Position numbers and translations under genes: made by a program
The notes under the pieces: generated by a model
Seen by the model: the letters and a program-made list of their open reading frames with translations, nothing else
The model's database searches: none
Told to the model about the DNA's origin: nothing
In this document: one piece after another, positions 36,738 through 50,000 of the stretch
Layout of the letters: each line of letters opens with the position of its first letter
Numbering within the stretch: the stretch's first letter is position 1
Assembly: GCF_002775205.1 (NCBI RefSeq)
Contig: NC_036457.1
Span: 22,898,720 to 22,962,719 of the forward strand
From: Xiphophorus maculatus
Lineage: Eukaryota > Chordata > Actinopteri > Cyprinodontiformes > Poeciliidae
Reading direction: 5' to 3'
DNA: 64,000 nucleotides

Positions 36738-39700
36738 GCTGTTGGTTTAATGTTTGTTGGGATTACAGCACTCATGCCTCCGGTTCGGTCCCCAGGATAC
36801 AGGGATCAGCACACAGCAGCTTTTAAGGGGATTTGGCAATAGAAAGCAGAAGTCATTGTCTAAATCAGAACAGTTGGAATAAAAGAAAGATAGATAATCC
36901 AAGCTGCTCCAAATGAGGCTCCTGGGTTACATCTGCACCCTTTTCATAACACTGATGTAAATGAGAGGTCAGTGGATCTTTATAAATAAACAGTTGTATC
37001 CGGTTTTTCTAGGGCCTGCCGTCCCAGTTGGAGTGGATGTTCAGGTTGAAAGCCTGGATGCGATTTCAGAGGTTGATATGGTAGGTAACTGTGAAACAGC
37101 TCTCTGCACTTGTTCCTACTTGAAGCAACAATGAAAAGCAATTTTTTATTTCTTTTCTTAAGGATTTCACTATGACCTTGTATCTGAGGCACTATTGGAA
37201 AGACGATCGTTTGTCATTTAAAAGCAACACCAACCAGAGCATGACTTTCGATGGTCGCCTGGTGAAGAAGATATGGGTACCTGACATGTTTTTTGTCCAC
37301 TCTAAGAAGTCGTTCACACATGACACGACCACAGACAACGTCATGCTGCGAGTGTACCCTGATGGCAAAGTCCTTTACAGCCTCAGGTAATCCATTGTTG
37401 TATTTCTAACCCTAATTTATCACTGGGACAGTTTAGTTTAATAACGTCAGTTGGTGGGACTGGCTGTTTTTCAGTATCCTAATATCAACGCCAGATATTG
37501 ACAGATTACCAGTAATCAAAAATGTTCCCTCTTTTGTTAAAAAAACACAACAAACGTGTGTCTTTTTAATGAATCCTCCTCCACTCCCCTCTTTAGAGGA
37601 CAGTTGAAATATTAAAGACTTGTTGCATTTTTCTGAACTGACTGAGAATAAAAATGTTTACAGATTTAGTGGAAGACTTTATGAGTCCAAATGAAGCAAG
37701 TCTGTGAAGTAAAGAACTCTGGCAGACCTTTGGGATCTGGTTGCAAAAAAAGATGGATAATCCAAGCGGCTCCACATGAGGCTCCTGGGTTACAGCTGCA
37801 CCCTTTTAATAACACTGATGTAAATGAGAGGTCCAAGAGTGTTCACAGCAACTTACCATGTTATAACAATTGGGAATAAAATGGATTGACTTCTTGAATG
37901 GAAATTAGAGTGCAAAATATTTGCTGCTTCATTGTTGACTTGGAAAAAGTAGAAGAATAACTTGGCGTAGATTGTCTTTTATCCAGCACAAGACGAACAT
38001 AAGTACTTATGCACAATGCTACATTCTTTCTTCTCTTGTTACTCATCTCTTCACACAAAATGGTTTTTCTCGGTGATCATGAACTGGGTGTTTCAGACTG
38101 AAACATGTGAGGACAATAACATCAGTATTGATGTTAGAATCATGAAGTTATTAAATGGATCAACTGCCCCAATCCTGTGAGTTAATTAACTGTAGTTATC
38201 AAACAGAGCAGAAGGTTTCTACCTGGAACCCAGCAGACTGCATCGAGTCATTGAATCTCTGCGTTCACAGCTCTTGGACCAGCATGTGGTGACAGCAGGC
38301 AATCGCCTGGGCTGCATCACTGATTTTGCATCAGTCCTTCACACAGCATGCATGTAGAGACAGTGGAGAGGAAAAACTCCCCCTTAACATGAAAAAACCT
38401 CAGCAGAACCAGAAGCTAGCTCAATGTGAGCTGCCATCTGCCATGAACAATTGGTGGTTTGAAAAGATAGAGCACCGATCCAGGAGTTAGAGAAAAGTAA
38501 GAAGTTAACAGCCACAGTTTATGTTCTCTTTCAAGTAAAGGCCACACAGGCACACCCACTAGAAGGAAACAAACACACTTTCATTCTATTGGCTGAGAAG
38601 TTGCCAGGCGACGGTACTTTTTTGTTCCAAGTCAAAGTACCGTTTCCTTGGTACTTTTTCTTGGTACCAAGAGAGGTTTGCAAGCGGATATTTGATCCGA
38701 GCAGAGACGAGTTTTAAGCGGGAGGAGAAAGGTTTGAGAGAGCATAAGTTTTGACCACAAGCATTACAAGTTTTGAGAAAAAAGACATGAAGTTCTGCTT
38801 TCAGACTGAAAATGTGCATTTTTGAGTTATGGCAGAAAAATTCCCCCATACACAGAATCCGAAACAAGAAGGAACTGTTATTCAAAAAAACAATTTTTGA
38901 CCACGAAGGCAGGAATTAAAGTTTATAAAAAGGGAAAGAAATCAATGAATGTAACAGAAATACTCTGACATGCTGCCACCCTGAGTGGCAACAGTTCTAG
39001 AATAAAAATTCAGTGAAAGTTCAAAGTCACTTCTTGTTCATCTTTTCTTTTAAAAGCAAGAAGCATCTTCAAGACAAAAAGTCCAGTTTTTTCCTGTTCA
39101 AACCTCTATAACTTTATGAAACCAAATGTAACTTAAGGACAGTGACGATACAAATTGTATCAGATAACATTGAACCAGAATTGGATTCAGTAAAATAGCA
39201 GAGATCAAATTACAAAAATGAAGGCCAACCAGAAAAAAGTTTACTGACATGAGAATGACCGGGTAATCCTGGTGAGAAATAGGAAGTCCTGAACTAAGAC
39301 AGCTATTTTTTTTTAATCCTCGCAGGCAAAGACCAGCAGCCGACCAGCTGCCTTTTAATTTGACTGACTTGTGTACTGCAAAGTCTTTCTGACAAGGAGA
39401 TGCAAGTAAAACTGAATGGTGATATTTCAGGCCTGGGTCATTATTCCACAAAATCTGGTGTTTGACTTGAAATATTTAAATGTTTTACACCTTTTTTTCT
39501 GCTTAAATGTGATGATGAAACAATAACCCCTCATAACAGAGAAGGCATTTTTCTGCAGTCAGAAATTCTGTTACTTTGCTATGGGATGATATACTGTATT
39601 ATGAAAGACTTACATACGCATCACATGGCCAGGGTTAATCTGCATTGGGTCAGGGTTAGTGCCGGTTGGATATTTTCCAGACTAAAACAGATTGGAATAT

Positions 39701-42630
39701 GATGATGACAGTTTGCAAACCACTTCACCCTCTCCTGTCCAGTCAGTTGGCTTAACACATTTCTGTTGGAAACCTGCTTCCTGCTGAGATCCTGTCCCAG
39801 TAATAAGGATTGGGTAAAATTCAGCTGAGGGTTAGATCTACATTACATGCAGCTCAACTAACTATATGAAGTTGGGATACTCCTGCTTCTGATAATTTGT
39901 TAATCAGAAACTGTTGTTTTTATTAAACACCAAGGGTTATTTATGCTATGGATTTTTATGACTTTTATTAAACCTTGTCTTTGTTTTTAGCTCTGTTATT
40001 TCTTTCTTGATTTTCTTTTGACCTTTTGGAGAACCAGCACTAATCTTCACTGACACTACAGGTTTATGTTCTGTCTCTATGAGTATTTTAGTTTGCTGAC
40101 TGGAGAGAGTTCCCTACTATGCGACTCATCCGCCATCTTTTTTCGCAAAACACAACTTTTATTGAATAGTTGAAATCCCCAGACAGCTACACTTTCTGGT
40201 ACAAAAACAATAAAAATATGGCAAATGATTTTTGAAATGAAAAAAACTGTGAATTTATAGTTTATTTTATATCCTTGTAAAGCACTTCAGCCAATCAATT
40301 ATTTTCAATAAACAGAAAGCACTGTAACAAGGAGTAAGAACCAAAACAAAAACTGTTAGATGTGCGGTTTTAAAGAGCTGATTGATGGAGCTAAATACAG
40401 GGTAGAGACGAAACCCTAAAGACTAGCAGCTGGAACTAGCAAAAGGTGGCTCCACAAAGTATTGACACGGGGGGTATGGATACTTTTGCTCACCGCACCT
40501 TTCAGTTTTTCATTTGTAAAAAATGTTTTGAATCACATATAATTTTCTTTCTACTTCACAGTTGTTTACCACTTTGTGTTGGTCTTTCACATACAATTCA
40601 AATTAAATATATTTATGTTTGTGGTTGTAAGGTGACAAAATATGGAAAAGTTCGAGAGTATGAATACTTTTGAAAACCAGTTACATTTTCAAACGATTAT
40701 ACTGTTAGAGCTGGTTGTGATTGCTTTAACCACCATCAAATCTATCACTAGAAAGTACTAGAAATAAAATTGAGTTATGGCCACAAGAAAAACAGCCCTG
40801 TCCTGCCCATCTGCACAAATATTTATAAGTCTGCACGAATTTCTCAGCATTCCCACAATACATTGTTTCCAGCAAATATTCAGGCTTCTGAAGATTTTTG
40901 TCTGCGACTCCACAAATGTTTGCTTTGTGATTGCAGAGTCACAGTCACAGCCATGTGCAGCATGGACCTGAGTCGTTTTCCTCTCGACACACAAACGTGC
41001 TCATTGGAAATTGAAAGCTGTAAGTTACTAAGACTTTTGATGAACTTCAGATAATATGAGGGTTAATTTTAGTACTTGTTGAGTTTGTAATTTTAAGAAT
41101 AATCACTTTTGCCATACTTGTGTCAAATGTTTATTTAATTTAATCAAACATATATATTGTGTATACTTTTTTATTTGTTCAGATGCCTATACGGACGATG
41201 ACCTGATGCTGTACTGGAAGGAAGGGAACAGGTCTTTAAACACGGATGAGAGAATTTCTCTCTCTCAGTTCCTCATTCAGGAGTTCCATACGACCACAAA
41301 GCTGGCATTTTACAGCAGTACAGGTGCTGCAGGGGAACGGGGAGCTGTGTCTCAATTCATGTAGAATTTGTGAAGCCTAATTTAGTTTTTTTACTCGTCT
41401 CCAGGCTGGTACAACCGGCTGTACATCAACTTCACCCTACGGCGGCACATCTTCTTCTTCCTGCTGCAGACGTACTTTCCTGCCACTCTGATGGTCATGC
41501 TGTCCTGGGTGTCCTTCTGGATCGACCGCAGGGCTGTTCCTGCCAGAGTGCCACTTGGTTAGACAGCAGTCTTTCTTGCACATAAATGACCCGTGGTCAT
41601 CTAAAGTAGAACAATATATTAAGCATTGTTTAAAGTTCAAATAAAAGCTGGACTTGTTTTTTTTGTTTTTTTTTATTTGCTTTTGTTTAGACTGTGACTC
41701 TCAGAATCAATGCTGATTTTTATGTACTGTCTGTATGAAAGGTTTTGAAGCTTATAATGGGATGTTGGTGGAGAAAGGTCACCATAGCGATTTCCTTTGT
41801 GTCCTCTTTGTATAGTTTTGACTGTGGCTTTGTATTATATTCATAGTTAGAAACTTCATAACTGTATTTTTTTCTGTTTTAGGTATAACTACTGTGCTAA
41901 CCATGTCAACCATCATCACTGGAGTCAATGCCTCCATGCCGAGGGTGTCTTATATTAAAGCTGTGGATGTTTACCTGTGGATCAGCTTCGTCTTTGTCTT
42001 CCTTTCGGTCATAGAATATGCCGCCGTCAACTACCTGTCTACTCTCCAGGAACGCAAGGAAAGAAAACTGCGGGACAAGGTTGGTGCCATGTCCTGTCAC
42101 TGACGGGTTTTTTGACTGAACTGGCATTTTGAAAGAAAGATTATCAGCTAAAAAGAGAGAATAAAGTAATTATTACTGGATTAAGTCACATTTTTAATCA
42201 TCTGGAATACAAATTGGTTTGACGTTGTAACTTTATTGTTTAACCAGATCTTTTCTTTTTATTATTATAACTATTTGTTTGCATGTATTGCAAGTTATGT
42301 TCTAACTTTCTATTGCTTATACATTTCTAACTTTCATTGCAGTTGCCATGTACTTGCGGCATAGCTCATCCTGGCATGATGTCGGATTGCTACAGTGAGG
42401 TGGACGTCAACACCACAGGAAATTACGGCATGCCAGAGGAGAATGGCATGAGAAGGGAAAGGATGCTGGTTGAACTGGCCATGGAGACTGACCAGATGAC
42501 AGGCCATGTTGGCTCCAGGGCTTACAGCAGCATCTGGATTGACACACATGCCATAGACAAATACTCCAGGGTCATCTTTCCTGGATCTTATATCCTCTTC
42601 AACATCATCTACTGGTCTATTTACTCTTAA
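29754..42630 (+). CDS. gabrr1: GABA-A receptor rho-1 subunit (GABA-gated chloride channel)
   Basis: A pentameric Cys-loop chloride channel subunit, typical of retina. Ten exons: 29754-29857, 33807-33854, 34688-34794, 37013-37080, 37163-37386, 40937-41019, 41183-41323, 41405-41557, 41883-42079 and 42343-42630. Phases agree, giving 470 residues (479 in human). Exon 1 encodes a signal peptide ([15 protein letters not shown]); exons 1-2 are divergent and rest on phase and splice sites. From [11 protein letters not shown] onwards the match is strong. The Cys-loop [15 protein letters not shown] is at about 190-205. M1 lies near 270-290 ([19 protein letters not shown]), M2 near 303-325 ([16 protein letters not shown]), M3 near 336-358 and M4 near 450-470 ([10 protein letters not shown]). 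Pro before LGITT at the pore mouth, and [10 protein letters not shown], favour rho-1 over rho-2. GABRR2, its usual neighbour, is not next to it here; cfap206 converges on it instead. Confidence 0.95.
30455..31470 (+). mobile_element. L2/CR1/Rex1-like LINE, endonuclease and partial RT, in gabrr1 intron 1
   Basis: The plus strand encodes an AP-endonuclease piece with [26 protein letters not shown] and [15 protein letters not shown] later 'VLPNQKLWM'-like linker segment follows, then a frameshifted reverse transcriptase start. Several stops and shifts make it inactive. It has the same sense as gabrr1. Confidence 0.75.
31860..33411 (+). mobile_element. Gypsy-like LTR retrotransposon remnant in gabrr1 intron 1
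   Basis: Around 31865-32060 short frame-broken pieces resemble the junction of Gypsy reverse transcriptase and RNase H: an 'EELK' run, 'FDPAL', and 'STDASDCGL' with the catalytic-type Asp. A 'MGLMDYY' phrase near 32835 is also Gypsy-like but out of the usual order. At the right end, 33187-33411 looks like an LTR: it begins TGTG, has TATAAAT near 33297 and AATAAA at 33335-33340, and ends ATCACA. No second LTR was found. The whole is a heavily damaged relic. Confidence 0.4.
35620..35735. repeat. Dispersed repeat in gabrr1 intron 3, partner of 28665-28770
   Basis: 'ggaaatgaaagtccacctgc', 'ttggtttgaactcagaaatt' and 'ttgattcaacaacaagagac' match 28665-28770 with substitutions and small gaps. The family is not recognised. 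Confidence 0.5.
36686..36736. repeat. (TA)n microsatellite in gabrr1 intron 3
   Basis: An uninterrupted TA dinucleotide run of about 50 bases lies 280 bases upstream of exon 4. Confidence 0.95.
36890..36970 (+). repeat. Local duplication, copy 1, upstream of gabrr1 exon 4
   Basis: 'atgaggctcctgggttacat', 'ctgcacccttttcataacac' and 'tgatgtaaatgagaggtc' recur in the same order at 37752-37832. Copy 1 is in intron 3 and copy 2 in intron 5, so the pair brackets exons 4 and 5. Confidence 0.85.
37752..37832 (+). repeat. Local duplication, copy 2, downstream of gabrr1 exon 5
   Basis: The direct-orientation partner of 36890-36970, differing by a handful of substitutions over about 80 bases. Confidence 0.85.
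38205..38480 (+). repeat. Dispersed fish repeat in gabrr1 intron 5
   Basis: 'gagaggaaaaactccccctt', 'cctcagcagaaccagaagct' and 'tgagctgccatctgccatga' are a familiar fish repeat phrase ('aactccctcttaacaggaag...cagaaccaggctc'). I cannot place it in a class with certainty. The rest of intron 5 (37387-40936) holds a Tc1 end (40455-40675) and no gene. Confidence 0.5.
40455..40675 (+). mobile_element. Right-end fragment of a Tc1-like transposon in gabrr1 intron 5
   Basis: 'caaagtattgacacgggggg', 'ccactttgtgttggtctttc', 'tgtttgtggttgtaaggtga' and 'gtatgaatacttttgaaaac' follow the right-end sequence of common fish Tc1 elements, which normally finish '...aatacttttgcaaggcactgta'. No transposase is left. 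A smaller relic of the same end lies near 47935-47965. Confidence 0.6.
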
Positions 42631-44039
42631 AACGTTAACGCTTTCGACTGATGAGTGAAACACCTGCTGTCTTAACAGGTGCACCTGAAGTGAAACATTT
42701 TCATTTGTTCTTATAAAAGTTTTGCAAATATACATTTTACACCTTAAGATAAACAGAAAGATGGACTGAATCAAGAATACATTCAAGTAAAGCTGAATCT
42801 AGTATGAAGAGATATGCTTGTATCGTTACAATTAACGATAGTCATTGTAACTATCGTAATGGAGTCAGGTCAAGGATGTTGAAGGGCAGTACTCAAAATG
42901 CGCTAAAACAATGACAGCTGTTATGGGAAATTGAAAAATATCCATTGACTATATTATAGGAAGCTAGTCTTCTAGCTACTCTTGACTTTTGCTAGAAGAT
43001 TTTCATTGTGATTTTCATTGAAGATGTGATTTTTATTTTCACATTTTAAGCTGGAGCTGTATTATTAAAATGGAGGACGAACAGTTAGATTGACTGAACT
43101 GGACTGTATGTGTTTGTCTGATTTTACTGAATTTATTGAAAAATGACCTGAGCTGGACAATTGCAGTTTTTACTTGTCAAGGGTGAATACAAATATTTTT
43201 AAATGCTGGTTGTTTGCAGATGGTCTTGCTCTTATTCCCACCAGTAGGAACGACAACTGCATCCAAAGTAAAAGTAAGGTTTTTGACAGATGAGCAGAAA
43301 AAAGGAGAAAATTGGAACCAAAGACATGATCAGTGTGCTAATGTCCACGCAAAATGATGTAAGCCTTACTGGCATTAAGATTAATTTTAATTACTGGACA
43401 TCCAGGATCTAACCTTGCATAAACCATTGAAAAGGGCTCGAGTTTGTTTTGGGGCTAGTTCCATATGGACACTGGCCTTGTATTGAGGAAAAGCCAAGTT
43501 TAGTTTTGAACGTAAGATGGAACCTCAGGGGACAGAAGAGGGAAGCTGTAAGGAGAATTCCCCTCATAGGACTGAGAAGCTTTGACTATACACCATGCTA
43601 TAAGTGTCAGAACAGGATCTGATGATCCACAGAAGAACCAGGACCAAAGAGTCCACAGTGTGTCAGGTGTCACTGCTAGCCTGCAGAGCTGAGCTGTGTT
43701 GCGTTTAAATCCAGACTGAAACTTCTCATAAATGTCAGACTGGAAGACTGCTGATTATAGACACAAGTAGGAACTATATCAAGTCCCCAGATGCTGTGTA
43801 ACATACCAACTCTATAAACTTTGAAATCACATTTGCTGAGGAAATATGATCTGTACAACATTACAAGGAAAGGGTCAGACAACACGAAAGTTTAAGTCCA
43901 ACTTCTCTGAGTTCCAATTCCATTAACTGGTTAGAAGAGACACAGGCACAAAACAAACCACAAACATACATATATAGATGATGATGAAATGATGAAATCA
44001 TTTGCGCACAGTAACTTTAATTTCATCGAAGGTTTGTCA
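42631..44039. other. Convergent gap between gabrr1 and cfap206 stops
   Basis: This 1.4-kb interval must contain both 3' UTRs. I see no further gene. An ATTAAA on the minus strand (44016-44021) is only about 20 bases past the cfap206 stop and may be its poly(A) signal. No strong signal for gabrr1 stands out. Confidence 0.5.
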
Positions 44040-47000
44040 TCAAGGTTTTTCTTCAACAGGTCTGGTGAGGTCTACTTTCAGCACCTCAGCATCTCTCTGC
44101 CCCCTCAGACCTTGCAGGTATGTCTGAGGGTTGGGGACGTTGCTCCCGCTCTCTCTCATAGTTTGAGAGGTAGCTTCCTTCGGCAGCCATGTTTGGCTAA
44201 CGTTGTCCCGTCTCATGTGGCTCAGGTTGGTCTGCATTGAGTGAGTTACTGTAGTCCGAATATTAGCCTTAGATTATGGAGCACAAAAGAGGTTTATTAG
44301 ACTGAAAATAAAAGAATGTCAATCTGTGCTGCAGCAGTGGAAGACATTCAAACTACTAGAGATACATTACATACAAAGCAGAAATCAGTTTGGTCTTAAT
44401 CACCTACAACTCTTAACTCTACAAAACCACTCAGACCACCAGGCCACCCCTTATGAAAATATATTTACTAATGTATTACTGGAAATATACTGGAAATGTA
44501 TTCTAATCTATTCTTTTCACAATACATTTTCTAATATACAGTACAGACCAAAAGTTTGGACACACCTTCTAATTCAATGGGTTTTCTTTATTTTCATGAC
44601 TATTTATAAGGAAAAAATCCCACTTATCAACCTGACAGGGCAGGTTGACCTATGAAGTGAAAACCATTTCAGGTGACGACCTCTTGAAGCTCATCAAGAA
44701 AATGCAGAGTGTGTGCAAAGCAGTAATCACAGCAAAAGGTTGCTACTTTGAAGAAACTAGAATATATGGGATATTTTCAGTTGTTTTACACTTTTTTGTT
44801 TAGTGCATATTTCCACATGTGTTATTCATAGTTTTGATGCCTTCAGTGTGAATCTACAATGTCAATAGTCATGAAAATAAAGGAAACTCAAAAGGTGTGT
44901 CCAAACCTTTGGTCTGTACTGTATATTGTAAATGCATTGATTCATGTATTATACAATATAATATGTATTTGTAATGTATGTTTATATATATCCCAAAATA
45001 GTTTTAATTTTATATTTACAAACACCTACCATAATGTCATATGATTAATTTGGAAAAATGCATTGGTCATATATGTAAATATGTGTTATATGTATCTTCG
45101 ATCTATAGCAGAATATTTTTACGTATATGGAAACATAAATAATACTGTTTAAATATGAGCAGTACATGGTAGAATATATAAAGTATATGAACTGTTATTT
45201 ATGGGAAGCTGATGTAGATTGTAGACTGCCATAGGGCTGGAAGACTGAGGTGAGGCTGCTATATTGCGCCACCAGCAGGCAGGGCAGGTGAAGTGTTTTG
45301 CCCAAAGACACAATGACAGAGGCGTCCAGAACGGGGATCCAACCAGCGATCCCCTGGTTGCAGGATGAACGGCATGGCTGTGCTCACTGTGTCCACCTTG
45401 GAATTTTCTTTTGAATTACATTTTTTATTTACAGTTTTTATTATTTTCCCCTTTACTATCAACAAAATTATGGAAAAAAATGGTCTTTTGTGTCCAAACA
45501 TCCTGCATGTAGCAAACATTAGTGTGTCTGTAGGGGTGTGCATGTACACATATATGGTTTACACTTATAATGCATTGGAAAATATAAATATTAAATTTCA
45601 TACACGGAAATATATTGCTAATGCATTGAAAGATATATCCAATATGCTGCGCTCCATTTTGGTTTCATGCCTGTGGACACTGTTAAACATGTATGGGTCT
45701 GGCTCACCAGTTTAATGGCTTTTCGTCTTAGTTCCCACTCATTCCACTCGTATGACTTGTCAATGTGTGTTTCCACTGGGTGGGTGTCAGTTTGTATTCC
45801 AATTTCCCGCTTGTTGATATGCATAGGCCATAAACTCTGCCCTGGTTCTTTCTGCAAAAGCAAAGCAGAGACATCGGCTGAGATCAGGAACGCTGTGTTC
45901 CTAAAGCTAACAAGGGAACAGATCATATGCTCTCAAGATGTATTCAGTTTACTATGGAACTGAAGAGTTTAGTTGGTGTTACACAAAAAGGGAAATACAT
46001 TTTACTGTGGAGTCTCATTTTCAAAACGAAACTACTTTCTTGGTGAAATGTTCCTAACTTATAGAAAAGAACAAAGAGCCATATTACCCTGGTAAAGATA
46101 CCAACCTCAGAGTATGAGCGCGAGCTGGGAAGCTGCTGATGGAGTCTGAGAAGCTGGAAAAGTTCTGGGAATAATTTGGATTTTTCTGCCACCTGAGCAA
46201 CAAAGTCATCTGGAGAGGAGGCAAATGCCAAAGCTGCCTCCCGGGAGCTGAAAGCATAGAACCTCTCCTTGTGTTCTAGAATCCCAATAGACGGATTTCC
46301 TGCAAAAATAGCATTTACTTTATTTGAAGACCCAAATTAACTACCCCCCCCCCCCCTTCCCAGTTTGTTTCTGATATGAAATGGGGGCATGGAATAAAAA
46401 AAAAGAAATGTTTTTGTATTTATACATGCATGTCAGTACCGTAGTTATTTGTACTCTTGACAACAATAAATGGAAAAGCTTACTGACTGTACAGCAATGA
46501 AGCTTCTTATAATGTGAATAAATGGAGATAAGGTTATCTAATTCTGTGATTTACTGATCAAAGTGTTTGATCTCACCTACACATGAACAATTAAGTCCAC
46601 CACACTGAGAAACAGTTTTTAGCCATTAGCCATTAGCCATGCTGAATGCTGCTGTGATCAATTTGACCTGCTCAATTTTATGCCTATAATTTAGTTCAGT
46701 TTTAAGTCAACTTTTATCAAAGGATAAGTAATTATTTATTGCAGTTTTTTAAGTGAGACGTTTTTTATCTGGAGAATTGCACCCAGATTGTTTATTGTTG
46801 CAAAGGCAATAAAACTGCTATTCTACTTTGAGGAGATGAATGTGATTTTCTTTGTGTTTTAGGTGAGCACTACCTGGAAGTAGCAGACCGTCTCTGTTCA
46901 CGAACATGTAACCACAGAAACCATTGTACTCCAATGGCAGCTCCTTCAGTCTGTCATTTGCATGAGGCAGGAGCCAGGCCTGAGTGTTTAGCAGAGTCGG

Positions 47001-50000
47001 GTCAATCTGCTCATCTGGAGGAGGAATCAGAAAATAGTAGAAGCCTGAACAGTCAAATCCACTGTCACTCAATAAAGTCTCCTTTTCTAGCCTTTAACTA
47101 AACTTGATCAACATGTTTCATTTGTACATTCAGGGTTGACTAAGTTAGTGACATTGCCATACCTGAGGACACAGCCAGTCTGTTGGCGTCGGTTTTTACT
47201 TTTGTTGCCTCCAGCAGGCTGTTCAGATACGCCTTCGAAAACCTCTTAGCCTGGGAGACGAGGAAGGGTTTGAGACCGACTGTGATGTTACTGAGAATGT
47301 GCAGCAGTTCTGCCTCATCCTGGAGCTCAAACCACAACTTTGTCACAGCCTTGAACAACGGCTGAAAAAACAAGGTTCAATAAGTAACTGATCAGTAGTA
47401 GCTGTTTCTACAATATCAAAGATATACAAGACACAATGCACAGCAATATGAAGCTCAGAGGAGACAGATTTTAGTGTTGCTGCTACTAAATTATAGAACA
47501 GTCTCCTATTGCATATCAGACCTGCCCCTTTAAAACTCTCTGTAAAAAAGACTTTTATTCCTTGGCACAACCTGAGACATTTGCTTTTACTTCTGTTTTA
47601 GTGTCTTTCTGACCTTACTGCTGTTTTAAACCTATTTTCTAAGATGGCCAATATTGCCGAGCTTTTACCTTCCAGTGTGATGGAGGTGTGTGGCTGTTCT
47701 AACTGAAGAACTGTGTTGTTCTCGCTCTCTAACTGTGGCACACACAGCCTTTAGCAGTGTCCATGCAGGGAGCTGTGACAACAGCAGAACATTCAACGCA
47801 TATATTTTGTGATGATAATATTGTCTAATTTGGGGTCTTCAGGTAATCTTTGTCTGTGATTAACATTAGTTTGGTGAGTAGAAACATTTAAATGGAACAG
47901 AAAAGACAATAAACAAAAAATCTGTAAGAAAGTGAATACTTTTTCAAGGCTCTGTATGTGTCTAGTACTGTGCACTGATTTTGAATTTATACAGTAGCGC
48001 TGATTTTGATCGGTGTTGACATGATGACGCTAAGTTTGGTTGGTTGGTTGGTTAGTTGGTTAGTTGGTTGGTTGGATGGTTGGATGGACAGATCTGCTAC
48101 AAACTAAGTGCCTACTGTACCTCGACACAGATAAGACCTTTAGCTAGACCAAAAAAAAACAGCAGTTGTAATTTTTCACCTAATGGTGATTTTTTTGGCC
48201 TTTTGTGTCTTTTTTTTTTTTTTTTTTGCCAAAAGTGATTTTGATTTTTAAAAAATCACCACCTTTTTGCCAAAAGTTAATGTAGACTAAAAAAAAAATT
48301 AAAACAAAGACTTAAGCCATTATTTTAGGAAAGTGAAACCTCCACCCGCCTGTCCATGGTGGTGGACACAGGCGGTGTTGGGTTTTGCTCGACTGGAAAG
48401 CAGCACCTTTCAAATACATACAGCATACAACATACTGAAAATACAGTGATACTTGAGTTTGGTTAAGGTCCAATAATCTTGAAAAATGTAAACAATTTTT
48501 ATTCTAGTTTCAGAACTGGACCATGATGTTTGTAATGTAAGCATAACTGTTTGGTATGATAAACATATAATATTCTACAGAAACAAGTGTGAGCCTGTGG
48601 CAGAATAAAAAATACTTTTATGAGTCAATGGAGCAACATTACTAATGTAGAAAAACAAAAATCAGACGTCAAAAATGATCTTTTTGTCAGTTTAAAACAT
48701 TGTGTTAACTTTATCCTGCAAGCCTGTACTGCCTCAGTGTGTCTGGGATTATCTATGCAGTTAATGCAGAATTTAAGAATCTGGTTTTTGCTCTCAAATA
48801 TTTTCAAGGACATTATAAATCTTAGGATGAGCCCTCTCCATATTATCTCTTTGTCCAGGTAGGTGGACGGTTTATATGAGTGCTGTATTGAACCACTATA
48901 AGATGCTTTAGCTGTTGTAGCAGTAGATGTTGGTCTGTAGAGGATTTATTTTGAGGCAGCAGAGTAACTGAGAGCTTTTAGTTCGAAAGCACACCACAGA
49001 TGGAAGGTAGTGTGCTTAACGCTGTTTCTTGTGTTTTTACCTCAAATATAACTCAGGACTCCTCCAAGGTTCATGTTTTTTAATTCATTTCAGATGATAA
49101 ACATGTACACTAAAAGGAGGAAACGCTGTAAACTGTAAAGCACTTACAAAGACTGTTGAACCTGGTATGGCCATATTTGGCTGCACAGTTTCTCTCAACT
49201 GCTTCAACACAGAAGAAAGCTTAGCCTGTCGACTCTCCATACGCTGGCAACATATGCTCACATCAGACTGGCAGCAAAGAGGAAACACATATTAATTCTT
49301 AAGTACATATTTTGCTGTTGAACACTTGTATCATATAAACTGTCTTTAACCATTTTTGATTCATCTGTTGATCAGTTTTACTGATTCGTTTAATTTTCAT
49401 GAAAAAATGCTGTCTTGTTTTATTGCATACTATATGCTGTATAACAAAATGACGTTAAAATATCTTGATATGATTATCTATGTGTGTGTTATCACAAAAC
49501 AAGTTTCTTCAATGGAAAATAATTAAACATTGTGTCAATTCTTCTACAACCAGATTGGTGACAAATTTCTTATGCTTTTCTCCCCAGCAGACATGGCTTT
49601 TAAAAATGAAAACAATGTAAATATTTAACTGAGGTTTTATTTTTATGTCACGTATTAGTATATATTTATGATATTCCATGAAGCTTTTAAGAAACATTTC
49701 ACTGAACTCTTGATGAATTCTTTTGGTCCTTGTTGAAACGAAACCCGGTTTGTTCATCAATTTGTTGTCACATGTCTGTGATCAGATGTTACTGCAGTCC
49801 AGTTAGTCACCTCCTGAATTAGGCTTTTCAGGATCACTGTCATGCCAAGTATTTGTAACTATTTCATAAGCAGTCATTAATGCACATTTTATAAACACTT
49901 TTATCTCTATAACAGCCACATTGTATTACTTTTCTTTCTCCTAACAATCACAGTTAAAATACTTAAGTTTTCAGCATCTTACAAACTCAAATATCTTGGT

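Noticed and set aside
41883-42103. An alternative gabrr1 end by read-through of exon 9 (ends ...KVGAMSCH).
   Set aside because: It would lose M4. The donor at 42080 and the last exon at 42343 match the family exactly, so this is only the intron read in frame.
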